A DNA stretch of 49,418 nucleotides. Origin: Lingula anatina (taxonomy: Eukaryota; Brachiopoda; Lingulata; Lingulida; Lingulidae). Positions 38,501 through 47,950 of the stretch are shown here, piece by piece; within the stretch, counting starts at the first letter, position 1, and each line of letters starts with the position of its first letter. The DNA lies in contig NW_019773658.1 in NCBI RefSeq assembly GCF_001039355.2, positions 1 to 49,418 of the forward strand, read 5' to 3'. The notes under the pieces were generated by a model, which made no database searches, had not been told where the DNA came from, and worked only from the letters and a program-made list of their open reading frames with translations. The position numbers and the translations under genes were made by a program.

Positions 38501-41500
38501 AAAATACATTCAAAAGAATATCTAGAACATCCAGCTCATATCTAAATTTACATTTTTATTAAAAATATTTTTCATCAGTACTCAAGTACCATGGATATGT
38601 TGAAAATTCATACAGAATTATTCCAAAACTATGATAAAATAGAAGCATGTGTATGATTATCATTCTCCCTACAGGGAAGGCTAGTTGTGGCATATAGAAA
38701 TAATAACACCTGATCAAAGTTGAACCATTAAAGCATTTTTGAAGGGATTCTCTATGTATGGGGCTAGTATGGGCACAGATCTAGAGCAAATGTTGAAATC
38801 TGTGTCATATACAATACAAATAAAGAATGGGACAATGTAACTTGAGCTGTTTAAAGAAAATGGATTTGGTAATATGGGGATTTGATGGCCTTTTCCATTT
38901 TATGAGTGTCTTTAATGCAGTATTTGGAAATCTCTTTCACAAGCTTTAATTGTCATACTGCTAAAGCATATACATGGCATTTTTATTATATAATGCTAAT
39001 TTTTTGCACTTTAGTAGACTAGTGTGGTTTTCTTCAGTCATTTTGTAAGTTTTTGATTAATTAACTGATCAAAGTGACAATCAAGTGCCTGAAAAGCAAA
39101 TGTTTATTAGCAGTTAAAAGAATGAGGTAGGTCCTTAATAGAACTGCCTAATATTCAGGACATGTATAAGGTAATTACTCAAACAAAAAGGGAAAGTGTA
39201 AAGGCTATCTCAGTTCTCTTACTAGACGATAACTTACTCTGGATTTACTGCAGTAGATCTGCCATTTCTTCTCGGGTGGTAGACTGAACATAGCATCGCG
39301 GTGAGCTTTATCTAGGTCCAGCTCGTCCTGAAAGGCGGGAAAAAAAAGATAAAGTTCAATAGTGGCTGGCCTCAGTGTTAACATTTTCCCAAGAACATAT
39401 GAGTGGAAACTTTTTTCCTTTGTTAATTTTTTTCTTTTTATGGCCATAAACTATAATAGTAGTGTAAGGCTAAGAGGTAAAAGAACTTATGCTCATTTAT
39501 TGTGCATGCTTCTAAATTAAAATAAAGCTCACTTAATTGTATCAAATTATGAAATACATGTTCTTAATATTATGTATAATATTGTCTCATTATACTGCAT
39601 TCATATTAAAATGAAGATACTAGTTCATGCATTTCCATCAAAATTCTATCAAAGTGTCAATCAATTATACTTTCACAGATTAACATACAGCAGCAGTGAC
39701 TTAGGCTGTGTTCAGAATAAAAGTCATGCTAGCAAGAGCAATCTATTTCAGCAGGGATTTTGGTTAAGGCGCAGTAAATGTAATCAGCTTATTTGTCTGG
39801 CATGCCCCCTTGCAAAGCAACATGAACAACATCACAGACCACAATGTATAAATTTCCAAATTTATCCAAGTACTGTAAGTACCTAGGGGGTGTGCCAGAC
39901 AATTAAGCCGATTACATTAACTGCACCTTAGCAAGAATCCCCACAGAGATAGATCGATTCTGTTAGTATGACAACATCTATTCTGTGAACACAGCCTTAG
40001 GGACCATTCCTACAGATATTTGGATCGATTTATTTCCCTGGTGAGTCTCACTAAATTGCTATCAACTTAACCAGCTTTAATGTCTGACATACTTAGTAAA
40101 GCTGTTAGGGGGTAATCATCTTTACCCCCTAACTGATTTGGTAGGCATGACAGACATTAAGCCTGGCTAAGTTGATAGCAATTTAGTGAGAGTTGATAGT
40201 CAAGTTGGTTAAGTTGATAGCAATTTAGTGAGACTCCCCAGGGAGATAGACTGATCCAGATAGATAGATCTAGGCATGGGAACCAAATCTTATACTTAAT
40301 TGTTATTTATTGTAAGCAAGAGCCATAAAACAACTGTGGTTTAGTGAGCCTACATGCCTGGCGATTGATACTGACCAAAGAAACCACAGCAACACCTGAC
40401 AAAGATAATATCTACAAATGAGATATCTCACTGTGATTACTTCTGTGACTAACAAACTTTTTTGCCTGCATGGCCATCATTTCCCCATCCATGATATAGT
40501 TTAGAGCTTATCTCTTCTATTATCAACAGATTTACCCTCATGGCAAGGGGCTTTAATACCCCAACCACTCTGAAAACTAGAACCACAAGATATTGTCACA
40601 TCATTGTAAATGGTGTGTCATTCTTCAGCAACACATGACAAATTTAGTCTAAAATCAAATCTTTAAAAAGACCCAAGCAATATATATCAACCACTTAAAC
40701 ATTTCACAATTATGAAACCTTTCGCTCAGTTATCTGAAGAAATAATTCCTAGCCACATTAAATCAGATAAATGGTTATATCAGTAAACGTTGTCACTTTA
40801 TTTTGGCATTTGGCCAGACTCATAAGAAAAACATAGCTCAATGATTTTTTTCAAAAAGTAGATAATTTTGTTTAAATATCAGTGTGTGAATGGCTTTAAG
40901 GAAAAAAAGCCATACTCTTTATTGTTAAATGTATGTTGAACTAGTTTGCTGATAATAAACTTTACTAATGTCACTAAATGTATGTAAGATGAAAGATACA
41001 ACAGCAATCAATTTCACAGTTGACAATAAAATGTATCAAATATCTTTTATACGCAGGAAGATACTGAATAAAAGTAAAAAAAAGTCTTCAAATCAAGCCT
41101 CTCCATCTCTTTTTAAATGCACTCCTTGACCGGCTTCCACTATGACCTTTAACAGACAACTGTCAAAATGACACTGTCACTTTACTGACTTGACTAACTG
41201 GCATTAATTATACACCTGTGATATTATAAGAACAGCAAGCTGCCATATTTGAAGTTATCTCGGGACTACTGCGTGATTATCAGTAAACAAATTCGAGAGG
41301 CCATGTTTAATAATAATGATTATAATAATAATAATTTGGTGATGGGGCTTTCTACCTATGCATACGCAAATGTAACATGAATACACACTTATAAAACCTC
41401 CCCCACTTTGCTCATACAATAATTGAGGTAATTTTGGTTGGTCTCTTTCAATATCCTGGCTTAACCTCGAACATAACCTGAACCCTTTCTTGCCAAAAGT

Positions 41501-43723
41501 GAATGAACATTCCAACACACTTAGTAGTTTTATGTTCCAAAATTCAGAACTGCTAGATCTGAAAAAAACTTTAATCTCACAAGAACTCCAATAATTTTAA
41601 TGCATTTAAACTAAGTTGCCCTGAACTATTTTAAAGAAATTAGTGGATTTAATAACTTGATCAATGAATTTTTCTTTTGACATTTTTAGTGGACAATTTC
41701 ATGTGTTATTGCTACTTGTACACCCTCTTCGTGAACGTGCACTCTAACTATTAGTTGCAAGAATGAACATCATTATTAATTTTCATGTGTAGCAGAAGAT
41801 GCAATCTACAGGAATGGCATTCCACCTTTACTGTTATCTAATTACATACAGGTATATGTCAGCAGGTTAAACATTCATCATTCAAGTGTTACCAGCCATG
41901 GATCAGTGCCACTATTGAAAGTTGTGTCTTTAGCAACCTATGGCATGTAATATCACCACATAAATACCAGTGATCATGCAATGATGCTCTTTCGCAGATG
42001 TACATAGTTCAGCTTCAATAATAACTTGTATTAAAATCAAACTTACAGAGACACGACAAAATTTAGTTACTGACTTCAGTCACGTAAACTGACAATTTTT
42101 GGTCTCTGCTATTTTTCCTGTTGGCTACCTGCAAAATGGCATAACTGATCAGGTTCAGCTGCTATTTAGTGCTCTCTGTGTTTACTACAGGGAAAATTCT
42201 GTTCAACATCATTTGTGCAGGCATCTTCCGTCTCTCAGAAATATAATGGGGTGCTTCAGCACGAGGCTTTACTACACGAAAGGTATAATTTAGAGGCTCT
42301 TTTTTCCTACTTTAAATTTTTAATAAAATATTTTCGCATCTTTCAGTTTATTCTCAAAAGGGACATACAGTATATTTCTGGGTGTGACTTCATGATATGT
42401 CAACAAAGTACAGTACTGCATTTTTACCTTAGGCAGTTTTAGTACAACAATACATTCAAAAAGAGACAAATTTTTTCATGACTTGTCAGGAGTGATCCAT
42501 CATGTGTTGTGTAATATAATACCTGACGCGTGCATTCCTCACATGAAAGAACATCATCTAAATTACAAAATGCTGCATGATAATCAACACAGAAAATGTA
42601 TGTCAGTTTAGGAACACGAAGATAACATATTAAACAATAATATTATTTCATACCTGATATCTTTTAATAAAAAAAAACAAAAAGTTTCACAAGATAATAA
42701 TTATCTACAGTTCATACATCCAAGATAAAAAATCTTCAAAATTAATTTAACGTGATATATATATTACGATAAAAAGTATGAAACACTCTTCAGTGCCCTT
42801 AGCATACGTGTTTTACTGTTATAAATATGTCAAAAGAATAGGTACAAGGGTGCTATAATGATAAAAAAAATACTTTCCACTGGGGCCCTTCCTGCTTTCA
42901 TAATCAACTTGGTTGAAAATTTTCTAACCTTCTAACAACTTCCCCAAATAAACATTAGCATTCTATAATATGGTCTTATCAAGCATCTTTAAATTTCTGT
43001 AGCATCTTTAAATTATCCACCGGCTACAGAAAATTGAAATTATCACATACTTAAATTTCTTTAACAATATCAATGGCTGAGCATTACTTGACTGTTGAAG
43101 TAATGTAGCAATGTTCGCCATTAATAATGCGACCTGGGCTTTTACATGAGGCGTGCCTGTCCCGTGTTTGTGCATGACTAAGATACCTGATAAGTTTCCT
43201 CAAAAGTGCAGCTTTTAGGTACTACCTGTGTGTTGATATTTGTGTTATTTGGAGAAAGACCTTGTGTGGGAGGAAGAAAGCATACATTGCACGTAACAAT
43301 GCCTTGTTGTGTTAAATCCACTGTAAGCCCTCATTTCAAGCTTGCATATTTTGTGTTTCTGTCAAATTTTCTTCAAAATCAACGATATCTTAACAAACAT
43401 TCTTCATTTTCCTTTGCCAAATAAAACACTGGACAGCACCTGGCAAACATTTTACCAACTAGTAAAAGGCAACCAGTATCACTATTATCTGGAATAAATC
43501 AACATGGACAAAGTAAAAGATTCTGTCATCACGACCACAACATACAACCTACCACCAGTTCAGCAAATTTTACGTTCAGCTCCTCCTCGTCCTCAGGCAT
43601 GGGGAGGCCGCCAGCGTGGAAAGACTGCAGGGCAGTGCCGTTGACAGCGGGGTCAAAGGTGATCTCTGGGGGACGGGTGCCGCCCAAACACCAACAGAAA
43701 TTTCTTTTCTTCACTGCGGGCAT
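18286..43723 (-). CDS. DAAM: DAAM, Dishevelled-associated formin (23 coding exons recognised)
   Basis: DAAM formins nucleate and elongate unbranched actin filaments downstream of Rho and Dishevelled in planar-cell-polarity signalling. Coding exons in transcription order: 43723-43553, 39327-39238, 34859-34785, 34496-34408, [gap], 28467-28364, 28104-28038, 27396-27279, 26157-26025, 24917-24791, 24277-24155, 23725-23476, 23211-23114, 22837-22793, 22463-22200, 22019-21913, 21587-21499, 21321-21107, 20659-20598, 20316-20256, 20018-19887, 19525-19355, 18984-18912, 18431-18286. Every junction is GT/AG and in phase except the bracketed one. About 936 codons are recovered, against roughly 1,070-1,080 in vertebrate DAAM1, and the shortfall falls in FH3. 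ATG at 43721-43723, TAA at 18286-18288. The start exon begins at an acceptor (43741), and the 18 bases before the ATG are open, so 5' exons exist upstream. DAAM, rather than DIAPH or FMNL, is indicated by [32 protein letters not shown] and [17 protein letters not shown]. Confidence 0.95.
18558..18608. repeat. (TAA)17 trinucleotide repeat
   Basis: Uninterrupted TAA run in the last DAAM intron. Confidence 0.96.
19355..23211 (-). CDS. DAAM: DAAM FH2 actin-assembly domain
   Basis: Ten exons from 23114-23211 to 19355-19525. Order of motifs: [15 protein letters not shown] and [13 protein letters not shown] (lasso); [35 protein letters not shown] (actin-contacting knob with the conserved Ile); [58 protein letters not shown] followed by [14 protein letters not shown] (core GNYMN signature and conserved Lys); [12 protein letters not shown]; then post-region [20 protein letters not shown] and [20 protein letters not shown]. 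The ring-forming and actin-binding residues I can check are intact, so the domain looks functional. Confidence 0.96.
23307..23346. repeat. (GA)n microsatellite
   Basis: GA run in the DAAM intron just downstream of the FH1 exon on the minus strand. Confidence 0.95.
23437..23468. repeat. (CA)n microsatellite next to the FH1 donor
   Basis: CA-rich run that begins imperfectly (CACACGCACACG) and ends eight bases from the coding boundary of the FH1 exon, just inside the intron beyond its donor site. Confidence 0.93.
23476..23725 (-). CDS. DAAM: DAAM FH1 exon, polyproline, profilin-binding
   Basis: The exon starts [18 protein letters not shown] and continues into several runs of 8-12 prolines separated by MSGGPV and GPGG, ending [11 protein letters not shown]1 binds profilin-actin and feeds the FH2 ring. 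One proline run is written by 23 consecutive C on the minus strand (plus strand G 23517-23539). The frame is the same on both sides, so the assembled length is coding-compatible. The donor is the less common GTTAGT. A (GA)n run (23307-23346) and a (CA)n run (23437-23468) lie in the next intron. Confidence 0.92.
24155..24917 (-). CDS. DAAM: DAAM coiled-coil exons
   Basis: Exon 24791-24917 encodes 42 codons rich in Glu, Lys and Gln with [20 protein letters not shown]. Exon 24155-24277 encodes [20 protein letters not shown] and [17 protein letters not shown]. Heptad-like Leu/Ile spacing and high charge identify the coiled coil between FH3 and FH1. KERECD-KTQEK is a close DAAM signature. Confidence 0.92.
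26025..28467 (-). CDS. DAAM: DAAM C-terminal FH3 / dimerisation region (four exons)
   Basis: Exons 28364-28467, 28038-28104, 27279-27396 and 26025-26157. Visible motifs in order: [92 protein letters not shown]. They match the end of the armadillo repeat domain and the dimerisation helices of DAAM. The first exon begins in phase 0, which does not fit the two-base overhang left by exon 34408-34496, so at least one exon of length 3n+1 must lie between. Confidence 0.93.
27043..27170 (+). mobile_element. Degenerate copy of the 169-bp MITE family
   Basis: The segment keeps GGTCCACTTCTGGCAAAATT, ATGAAGGTTTCATGGTAAAA, CCACTTTTTCAG and the end CTGGCTATGGACCT. These correspond in order to the intact copy at 29572-29740. 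The left end is lost and there are many substitutions, so this is an old insertion. It lies in the DAAM intron between exons 28038-28104 and 27279-27396. Confidence 0.7.
29572..29740 (+). mobile_element. 169-bp MITE, intact copy with 5-bp target duplication
   Basis: Ends are inverted: CAGGCCCGTAGCCAG at the left and CTGGCTATGGGCCTG at the right. GGCTG flanks both sides (29567-29571 and 29741-29745). No coding capacity. The same element recurs at 37468-37634 (reverse orientation) and 48809-48977, with decayed copies at 27043-27170 and about 47413-47600. The 5-bp duplication and short inverted ends mark a non-autonomous DNA transposon; some hAT groups make 5-bp duplications, but I cannot fix the superfamily. 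Confidence 0.88.
30675..30890 (+). repeat. Left arm of the foldback element
   Basis: Tandem, imperfect 16-bp units (GGTTCGCTGTGCCGA and variants) interrupted by a ~65-bp spacer (about 30730-30785). Confidence 0.88.
31916..32122 (-). repeat. Right arm of the foldback element
   Basis: The same units in inverse orientation, denser and more regular than in the left arm, interrupted by a short spacer (about 31957-31970). Long open frames across it are artefacts of the repeat. Confidence 0.88.
33006..33440. repeat. Pair of related ~60-bp direct repeats
   Basis: 33006-33066 and 33384-33444 share TGTAATAGATCA, AAGTGCATTCTT and TTTTTCCTGTCTGGA with substitutions. Probably fragments of an older dispersed element. 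Confidence 0.55.
33776..33902 (-). CDS. Unassigned exon-like segment inside the large DAAM intron
   Basis: A 127-bp segment has an acceptor (GACCTACCCAG) and a donor (AAG then GTAATT). It has one open frame: one leading base, then 42 codons including [20 protein letters not shown] and [13 protein letters not shown]. Its length is 3n+1, exactly what the phase mismatch between the DAAM exons at 34408 and 28467 requires. The sequence is helical, with only faint resemblance to a DAAM armadillo helix (R-V-Y-x-C-L-x-x-C against R-I-H-x-S-L-x-x-C). It is far less conserved than the exons on either side. It could be a divergent or alternative FH3 exon, an exon of a nested gene, or a relic. Confidence 0.3.
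34408..43723 (-). CDS. DAAM: DAAM N-terminus and GTPase-binding region (exons 1-4)
   Basis: Exon 1 (43553-43723) encodes 57 residues starting [15 protein letters not shown], including RPPEITFD and [18 protein letters not shown]. Exon 2 (39238-39327) encodes [20 protein letters not shown] then [10 protein letters not shown]. Exon 3 (34785-34859) contains [16 protein letters not shown], and exon 4 (34408-34496) contains [14 protein letters not shown]. This is the Rho GTPase-binding/armadillo entry region that also receives the C-terminal DAD in the autoinhibited state. A Cys-rich N-terminus (C-W-C) also occurs in vertebrate DAAM1. Introns of about 4.2 and 4.4 kb separate these exons. Confidence 0.93.
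37468..37634 (-). mobile_element. 169-bp-family MITE, inverted copy
   Basis: Begins CAGGCCCATAGCCAGC and ends CTGGCTACGGGCCTG. The interior is the reverse complement of the copy at 29572-29740. Flanks do not show a clear 5-bp duplication. Lies in the DAAM intron between exons 39238-39327 and 34785-34859. Confidence 0.86.
37857..38043. repeat. 53-bp tandem repeat, about 3.5 units
   Basis: Three 53-bp units begin GTGTGATACACAGGG, GCGTGATATTCAGGG and GTATGATACACAGGG. Each contains ATAGAT or AAAGAT followed by A-TCTCA, and a truncated fourth unit follows. Unit divergence is about 20-25% by eye. Confidence 0.85.
39701..39999. mobile_element. PIF/Harbinger-like MITE with long inverted ends
   Basis: Element 39704-39996 is flanked by TTA on both sides (39701-39703 and 39997-39999). 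Ends are GGCTGTGTTC and its complement GAACACAGCC, and the inverted similarity continues for over 100 bp into each arm (for example GTAATCAGCTTATTTGTCTG against GTAATCGGCTTAATTGTCTG). A TTA duplication with GG-starting ends is the PIF/Harbinger (Tourist-like) signature. No ORF of its own. Confidence 0.85.
40000..40284. mobile_element. Large hairpin element adjoining the PIF-like MITE
   Basis: A near-continuous palindrome. The left arm has CTGGTGAGTCTCACTAAATT and GCTATCAACTTAACC; the right arm has the complement at 40208-40242. A second complementary block lies at about 40147-40185, so part of the right arm is duplicated. The tip is a perfect hairpin (TTAGGGGGTAA 40105-40115 and TTACCCCCTAA 40122-40132). 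It starts directly at the TTA of the neighbouring MITE. Confidence 0.75.
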
Positions 43724-44689
43724 GGTAGTGTCCAATGTGGTCTGAAATGAGAGATAACACATAAGATATTGCATGACTGGTCAAGGAGGATGTCCAACAG
43801 GTAACAGTAAGTTGGTGGGGACAGTGTGTCTTACTAAGTCGTGGTCAGACACAGTATTTTAGATCAAAAATCTATGTGGCAAAGTGCAGTAGCATTACAA
43901 GGAGGTTCCACAGTGTGGCAGATTTCAAATTCATCTAATATTTGTAATAACATGATTCTCAATGACATTACAACACAGGGTCTAATCTATATAGTGGCTA
44001 AAATTCTCATGTGTGAGTGGACAGCTTTAGTGTACAAACATATATATACCTGCACACCTAAAAGCCTTCAAACGTACAGTACAGGATCTATAGATAGCCA
44101 AATGTCTATATCATACAAACTCACACTCAAGACCAAAAACTAGTTACTAGTACTAGTAGCACACTGTTCAACTCTGGTGAGTAAGCTGACAGTCCACAGT
44201 TTATCATATCAAATTTCCCAAGTTTACAACTGGCCATCCTTTCTCAGTGGTCTATCACACAGTGGCCACTAAAACAGGACTGCCCCTGCTGTCTGCTACA
44301 TGTACTCTTAGTTGTTCTGATGATCAAGATATAAGTTCAGAACATTAGACTGCTGTGAGATCTGTCCAAGTCAATATGGTTCAGAGGTTTATGAGGTTTG
44401 AAGTCTTCTGGACTGTAGACCAGACAGGCTGCCAGACACAGGCCGCTGTCTTCTATCTGTTTTATGAAGCTAAACATTCTGTATACTATATGTAATCAAA
44501 ATTGGAAACTTGATTAACAAAGTAGGATAAAAACTATAACATTAAATTAAGAAAAAAAAAATCCTATTTTGATTATGAAATACACACAACTTCTGAACTT
44601 ATGCAGAACTTAATAAATACATGACCAATAAATTTAATTACTGGAAATCTGAGTAAGAACAAAAAATCTCTGTTAAATGAATCGTCATT

Positions 44690-44721
<32 letters not shown>

Positions 44722-45091
44722 GAGAGAGATTTTTACAAACTTTTGTCGGAAGTTCACTTTTGAACATTATAACCATTTTTTTCCTGATTCAACATAAGAA
44801 TAGGAGTATGAAAACTTAATTCACATGAATTAGACCCAAAATACAACACTGATGATCAACGCATATCACTGGAAGTTAAGGAACAGGAAGACCACCTAAT
44901 GGCACTGTCAACATGTTGGTAAAATATTTTTTCCAAAAAAAAAAAAAAAATGCTGAGCTAATTGCATGGTTAAGTCACAACATTACTTTCTAATTAGCCT
45001 TTCACAGGGTCTGGCTATAGCAACCCAATCATAATAATTACATCAAATATAAACAATTCCCTATCTACCTGCCAGTTATTTTCATACACAC
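43724..45091 (-). other. Region just upstream of the DAAM start exon
   Basis: The DAAM ATG lies 18 bases after a splice acceptor (AG at 43742-43743, exon from 43741), so this is intron plus possible 5' exons. A (GA)n run sits at about 44690-44730, and a 46-codon minus-strand ORF with protein-like composition lies at 44337-44477. Confidence 0.4.
44690..44730. repeat. (AG)n microsatellite
   Basis: AG run with one interruption upstream of the DAAM start exon. Confidence 0.93.
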
Positions 45092-45191
45092 CTGGGGAAT
45101 GTTTGACCAAGCAGAGCTAGCTTGCTGTCTGCCAGGTATGCATTTTCTCCTGAAATCTTTATCAATGCAATGGACTTTCTCTGTCGACACC
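45092..45191 (-). CDS. Candidate upstream coding exon of DAAM
   Basis: A 100-bp segment has acceptor CTGATTCTCAG and donor CAG then GTGTGT. After one base it is open for 33 codons: VSTEKVHCIDKDFRRKCIPG then RQQASSAWSNIPQ. It ends in phase 0, and the DAAM start exon begins in phase 0 with six open codons (TTLDTT) before its ATG. Splicing would therefore give an in-frame N-terminal extension. Drosophila DAAM is known to have a long isoform with an extended N-terminus; homology to that extension is not shown here. It could equally be a 5' UTR exon or chance. Confidence 0.3.
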
Positions 45192-45280
45192 CTGAGAATC
45201 AGAGGTCACTCTAAAGTTGCCTCCACACTCAGCATGCCTCTGACATTTCCAGTTATACCCTGAGAATCAGAGGTCACTGG
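45189..45280. repeat. Duplicated 22-bp segment containing a splice acceptor
   Basis: ACCCTGAGAATCAGAGGTCA, followed by CT, occurs at about 45189-45210 and again at 45258-45279, 69 bp apart. On the minus strand each copy reads as a potential 3' splice site (CTGATTCTCAG, then GGT). Confidence 0.8.
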
Positions 45281-47412
45281 AGACTCACTACCATGATAAG
45301 CCACCTTCGACATTCCCAGTATCCAGTTACTGGCCATAGCCAGGGGCAGATGGAGGCCATTTTCTGGGTCTTCTGGAAAACTGTCAGAATTTTATATCTC
45401 TGGAATTGCTCCCAATAGCAGAGGCATACTGGTAGTGAAGGAGAAAGGTTCCCAATTATTTCTTAAACACAGGGTGACTGCTGATTGCTCTGGGGATGGC
45501 AATGAAATGAATTCCCAATCTCCAATAACAGTTGGCAATAACAAAATTGACAGGAGCAATCTATGGGGGTCAGATTAGTAAGATGGAAATTCTTTATCAA
45601 TGGAAATGAGAGATTGAAATGGATTTCTCCAAAATATCCAAAGGAATGGATTCTCTACTGGCATACCAACTTCCAAGTGATAACAAACTTCCCAAAAATA
45701 ACCTGAAGCATCAATAGTCTTTTGCACTTGTTGCAAGGATGTCAATACTTCTGAATTAGGTTGTTCTTCAATCTGTTGCTCTTTAGGCACTACCTCATCA
45801 CAACTGAACTACTCAGAACAGATGTAAAATAATCAAACCAGTAGTCAGAGTATTGGCTGCTAATTTATTTATTCAAAATAATTTCAGTAATAACCATCAA
45901 TGAAAAGAAAATGTAAAATATTGTACTAATTTATTACTCCACACTTGTCACTGGTTTAGTACAATAATTGATTTGACTAAAGTCATTCAGGATCCTGATA
46001 TTTGGCTATAGTAAATCAAATTCTTAGCGAGTCCTAAGCCTGTCTGTGGCATCAGAAATTCATTGTCATTTAGTTGAGAATACATAAACATGTCTCCTTC
46101 ACTGCCAGTAAAATTCACCATAGCTGTATACACTCACTTAAATAGAAGCAGGCATTAACAGAGATCAATCAAACATGTAACATTCAGGCTTCCATATTGC
46201 ATTAAAAATAATTTATATGTGCATGCCATATTCTCTTTAAGTGCAATAATCCTGATACCTAAATCCAGTACATCCTAATTGTCCACACCCAACAAAGACA
46301 CAGCAACAGTGATGGGCTCTTTCTTGTAGGAAGAATTCTAATCAAATGCTTAACTGATGTTTATTTGGTTGAAGAAAAAAATTCTTAACCTTTTTTTACC
46401 ACATATCCAGTTCAAATTGTAATATTTCTAAGTCCAGCAAGGGCACGCACAACCAAGAATGCCACAGTTGTAATTATCACAACTTTTTAATGTTTCTGTT
46501 TCAGTGCTTGGCATCATTACAAATCAATTTTTTACTACTGACCAACTTCAAGAGACCCTATTTGTGCCTGGTTTATTTTCTAAAAAACTGGTATCATTCT
46601 CAACTTGGGCCAATTTTTCCATCAGAACTGCTTAATTTGGATCCACTCAATCTACAGAAAAAAATCAACATATTTACCCCAGTTTTCTTTGTACCTAACT
46701 AACAACTTTTAGCACTTTTAAGTTTTTAAAAGTTTTAATTAAAAGCTTAAGTCAGATTCAAAGTAGCCCGAGTCAAGGGAAACACATTATAGCTGCCAAA
46801 GAATCCACAAATGGAGGTTGAAAATAAGTATGCAATGAGGCCATTATCTCCCAGGCTCTTAATAGCATAACATGTGAGGCAGACAGACACAACACTTGAT
46901 ATGATAACTCTCCCTTGAGAGGGCCAGCAGAAATGAACAGATATTTTTCCGTCAATAGGAAATGCATTTTTTTTTCTCAAAATGTTTTAACCTTTTATTT
47001 GTCCCTTTTTGTTGGAAAAAATGATAATCTCGCAGTGATGCCACAACTAAAATTGTGAGATCACATTCATCTAATTACATAGATTCAATGTTCTTGTTTC
47101 TTTTGTCTGTAAAATCTATTATAAATCAGTGTACACCAGTAAGGCTCATGCTGAGGAAAAATTTCCCTTTAGCAGAATGATTTTTGACAAATCAGAAATT
47201 TTAACCATATTGATGACAATTTTTGCAAATAGTGATATATTCTCTATTTCCTATAGCCATATGCATATAGAATATGCTTATGTAGCATCTGGCTAAAACC
47301 GACTATCCCAACATCAGCCAAGCTAGACTAGTACTAGTATACAGTTTACATTAGCCTTCCTTCCCACACATTCAAAATGATAAATGAAAGCTAGAAAAAC
47401 ATCATAAACAGC

Positions 47413-47600
47413 CTAGGCCTGCAGCTAACAATTTGAAAAGTGGGGTTCTTTTTCTGAAAAAGTGAACCTTAATTAATTCCTTCTTGGTTGACCCATTATG
47501 AAAAACCTACATAAAATTTTGATTCAGAATAGACGTTTTCCACACTACAAAAAACAGTTCTTTTGACAACCATTTGGAGCACCTCCACCAACCCCCCCNG
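47413..47600 (-). mobile_element. Degenerate copy of the 169-bp MITE family
   Basis: Starts TAGGCCTGCAGCTAACAATT and retains GGGGTTCTTTTTCTGAAAAA and GAACC, then drifts. It corresponds to the inverted copy at 37468-37634. The right end contains an N. Confidence 0.65.
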
Positions 47601-47621
47601 TAAACATCATAAACACTAGGT

Positions 47622-47646
47622 AAACAAACAAACAAACAAACAAACA
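47622..47646. repeat. (AAAC)n short tandem repeat
   Basis: Six tandem CAAA/AAAC units next to the degenerate MITE. Confidence 0.92.
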
Positions 47647-47838
47647 CATCAATGTTATCCTTATTTACCAAGGTGTAAAACTGTTTCTCAGCCTTGGACA
47701 ATAACATATGTTACACAAAGCCCAATCTAATTTCCACTTTTTTCATACAATTTGACCCTGTATCTCCACACTGGTCCACAAGCCAGTCTCTAGTGCACCT
47801 TACCCTTCAATTTGTCCTCATATCTTCACAGCATTCAC

Positions 47839-47950
47839 CTTAAATTGTGTTACAACAGACAGTAAAATATCGACATCATCATTTTCATCTCGATCATCCT
47901 GCCAGAGCTGCCGCCCATGTGAAACAAGCTCCACGCAGAGCAGATCTCCT
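47839..47950 (-). CDS. Orphan exon-like segment, gene unknown
   Basis: Open for 37 codons after one base: GDLLCVELVSHGRQLWQDDR then DENDDVDILLSVVTQFK. Bounded by an acceptor (GATTTTGCCTGGAG) and donor AAG then GTGAAT. Composition and the less AT-rich sequence look coding. It ends in phase 0, so it could precede the DAAM start exon directly. The family is not recognised. Confidence 0.33.

Larger units (their letters stand above)
45192..47838. other. Upstream region with scattered open frames
   Basis: Several minus-strand open stretches have protein-like composition (45575-45790, 46747-46980, and about 45210-45390). None can be joined into a phase-consistent gene with the neighbours or recognised by motif. 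This may be intron, a decayed gene, or exons of an unknown gene. Confidence 0.35.

Noticed and set aside
45575-45790. 71-codon minus-strand ORF beginning MPKEQQIEEQPNSEV
   Set aside because: The only donor-like site leaves a phase incompatible with the neighbouring exon candidates, and no family is recognised.
46747-46980. Two overlapping minus-strand ORFs, one membrane-like
   Set aside because: Both frames are open over the same bases, with no clear splice sites or recognisable motif, so coding is not supported.
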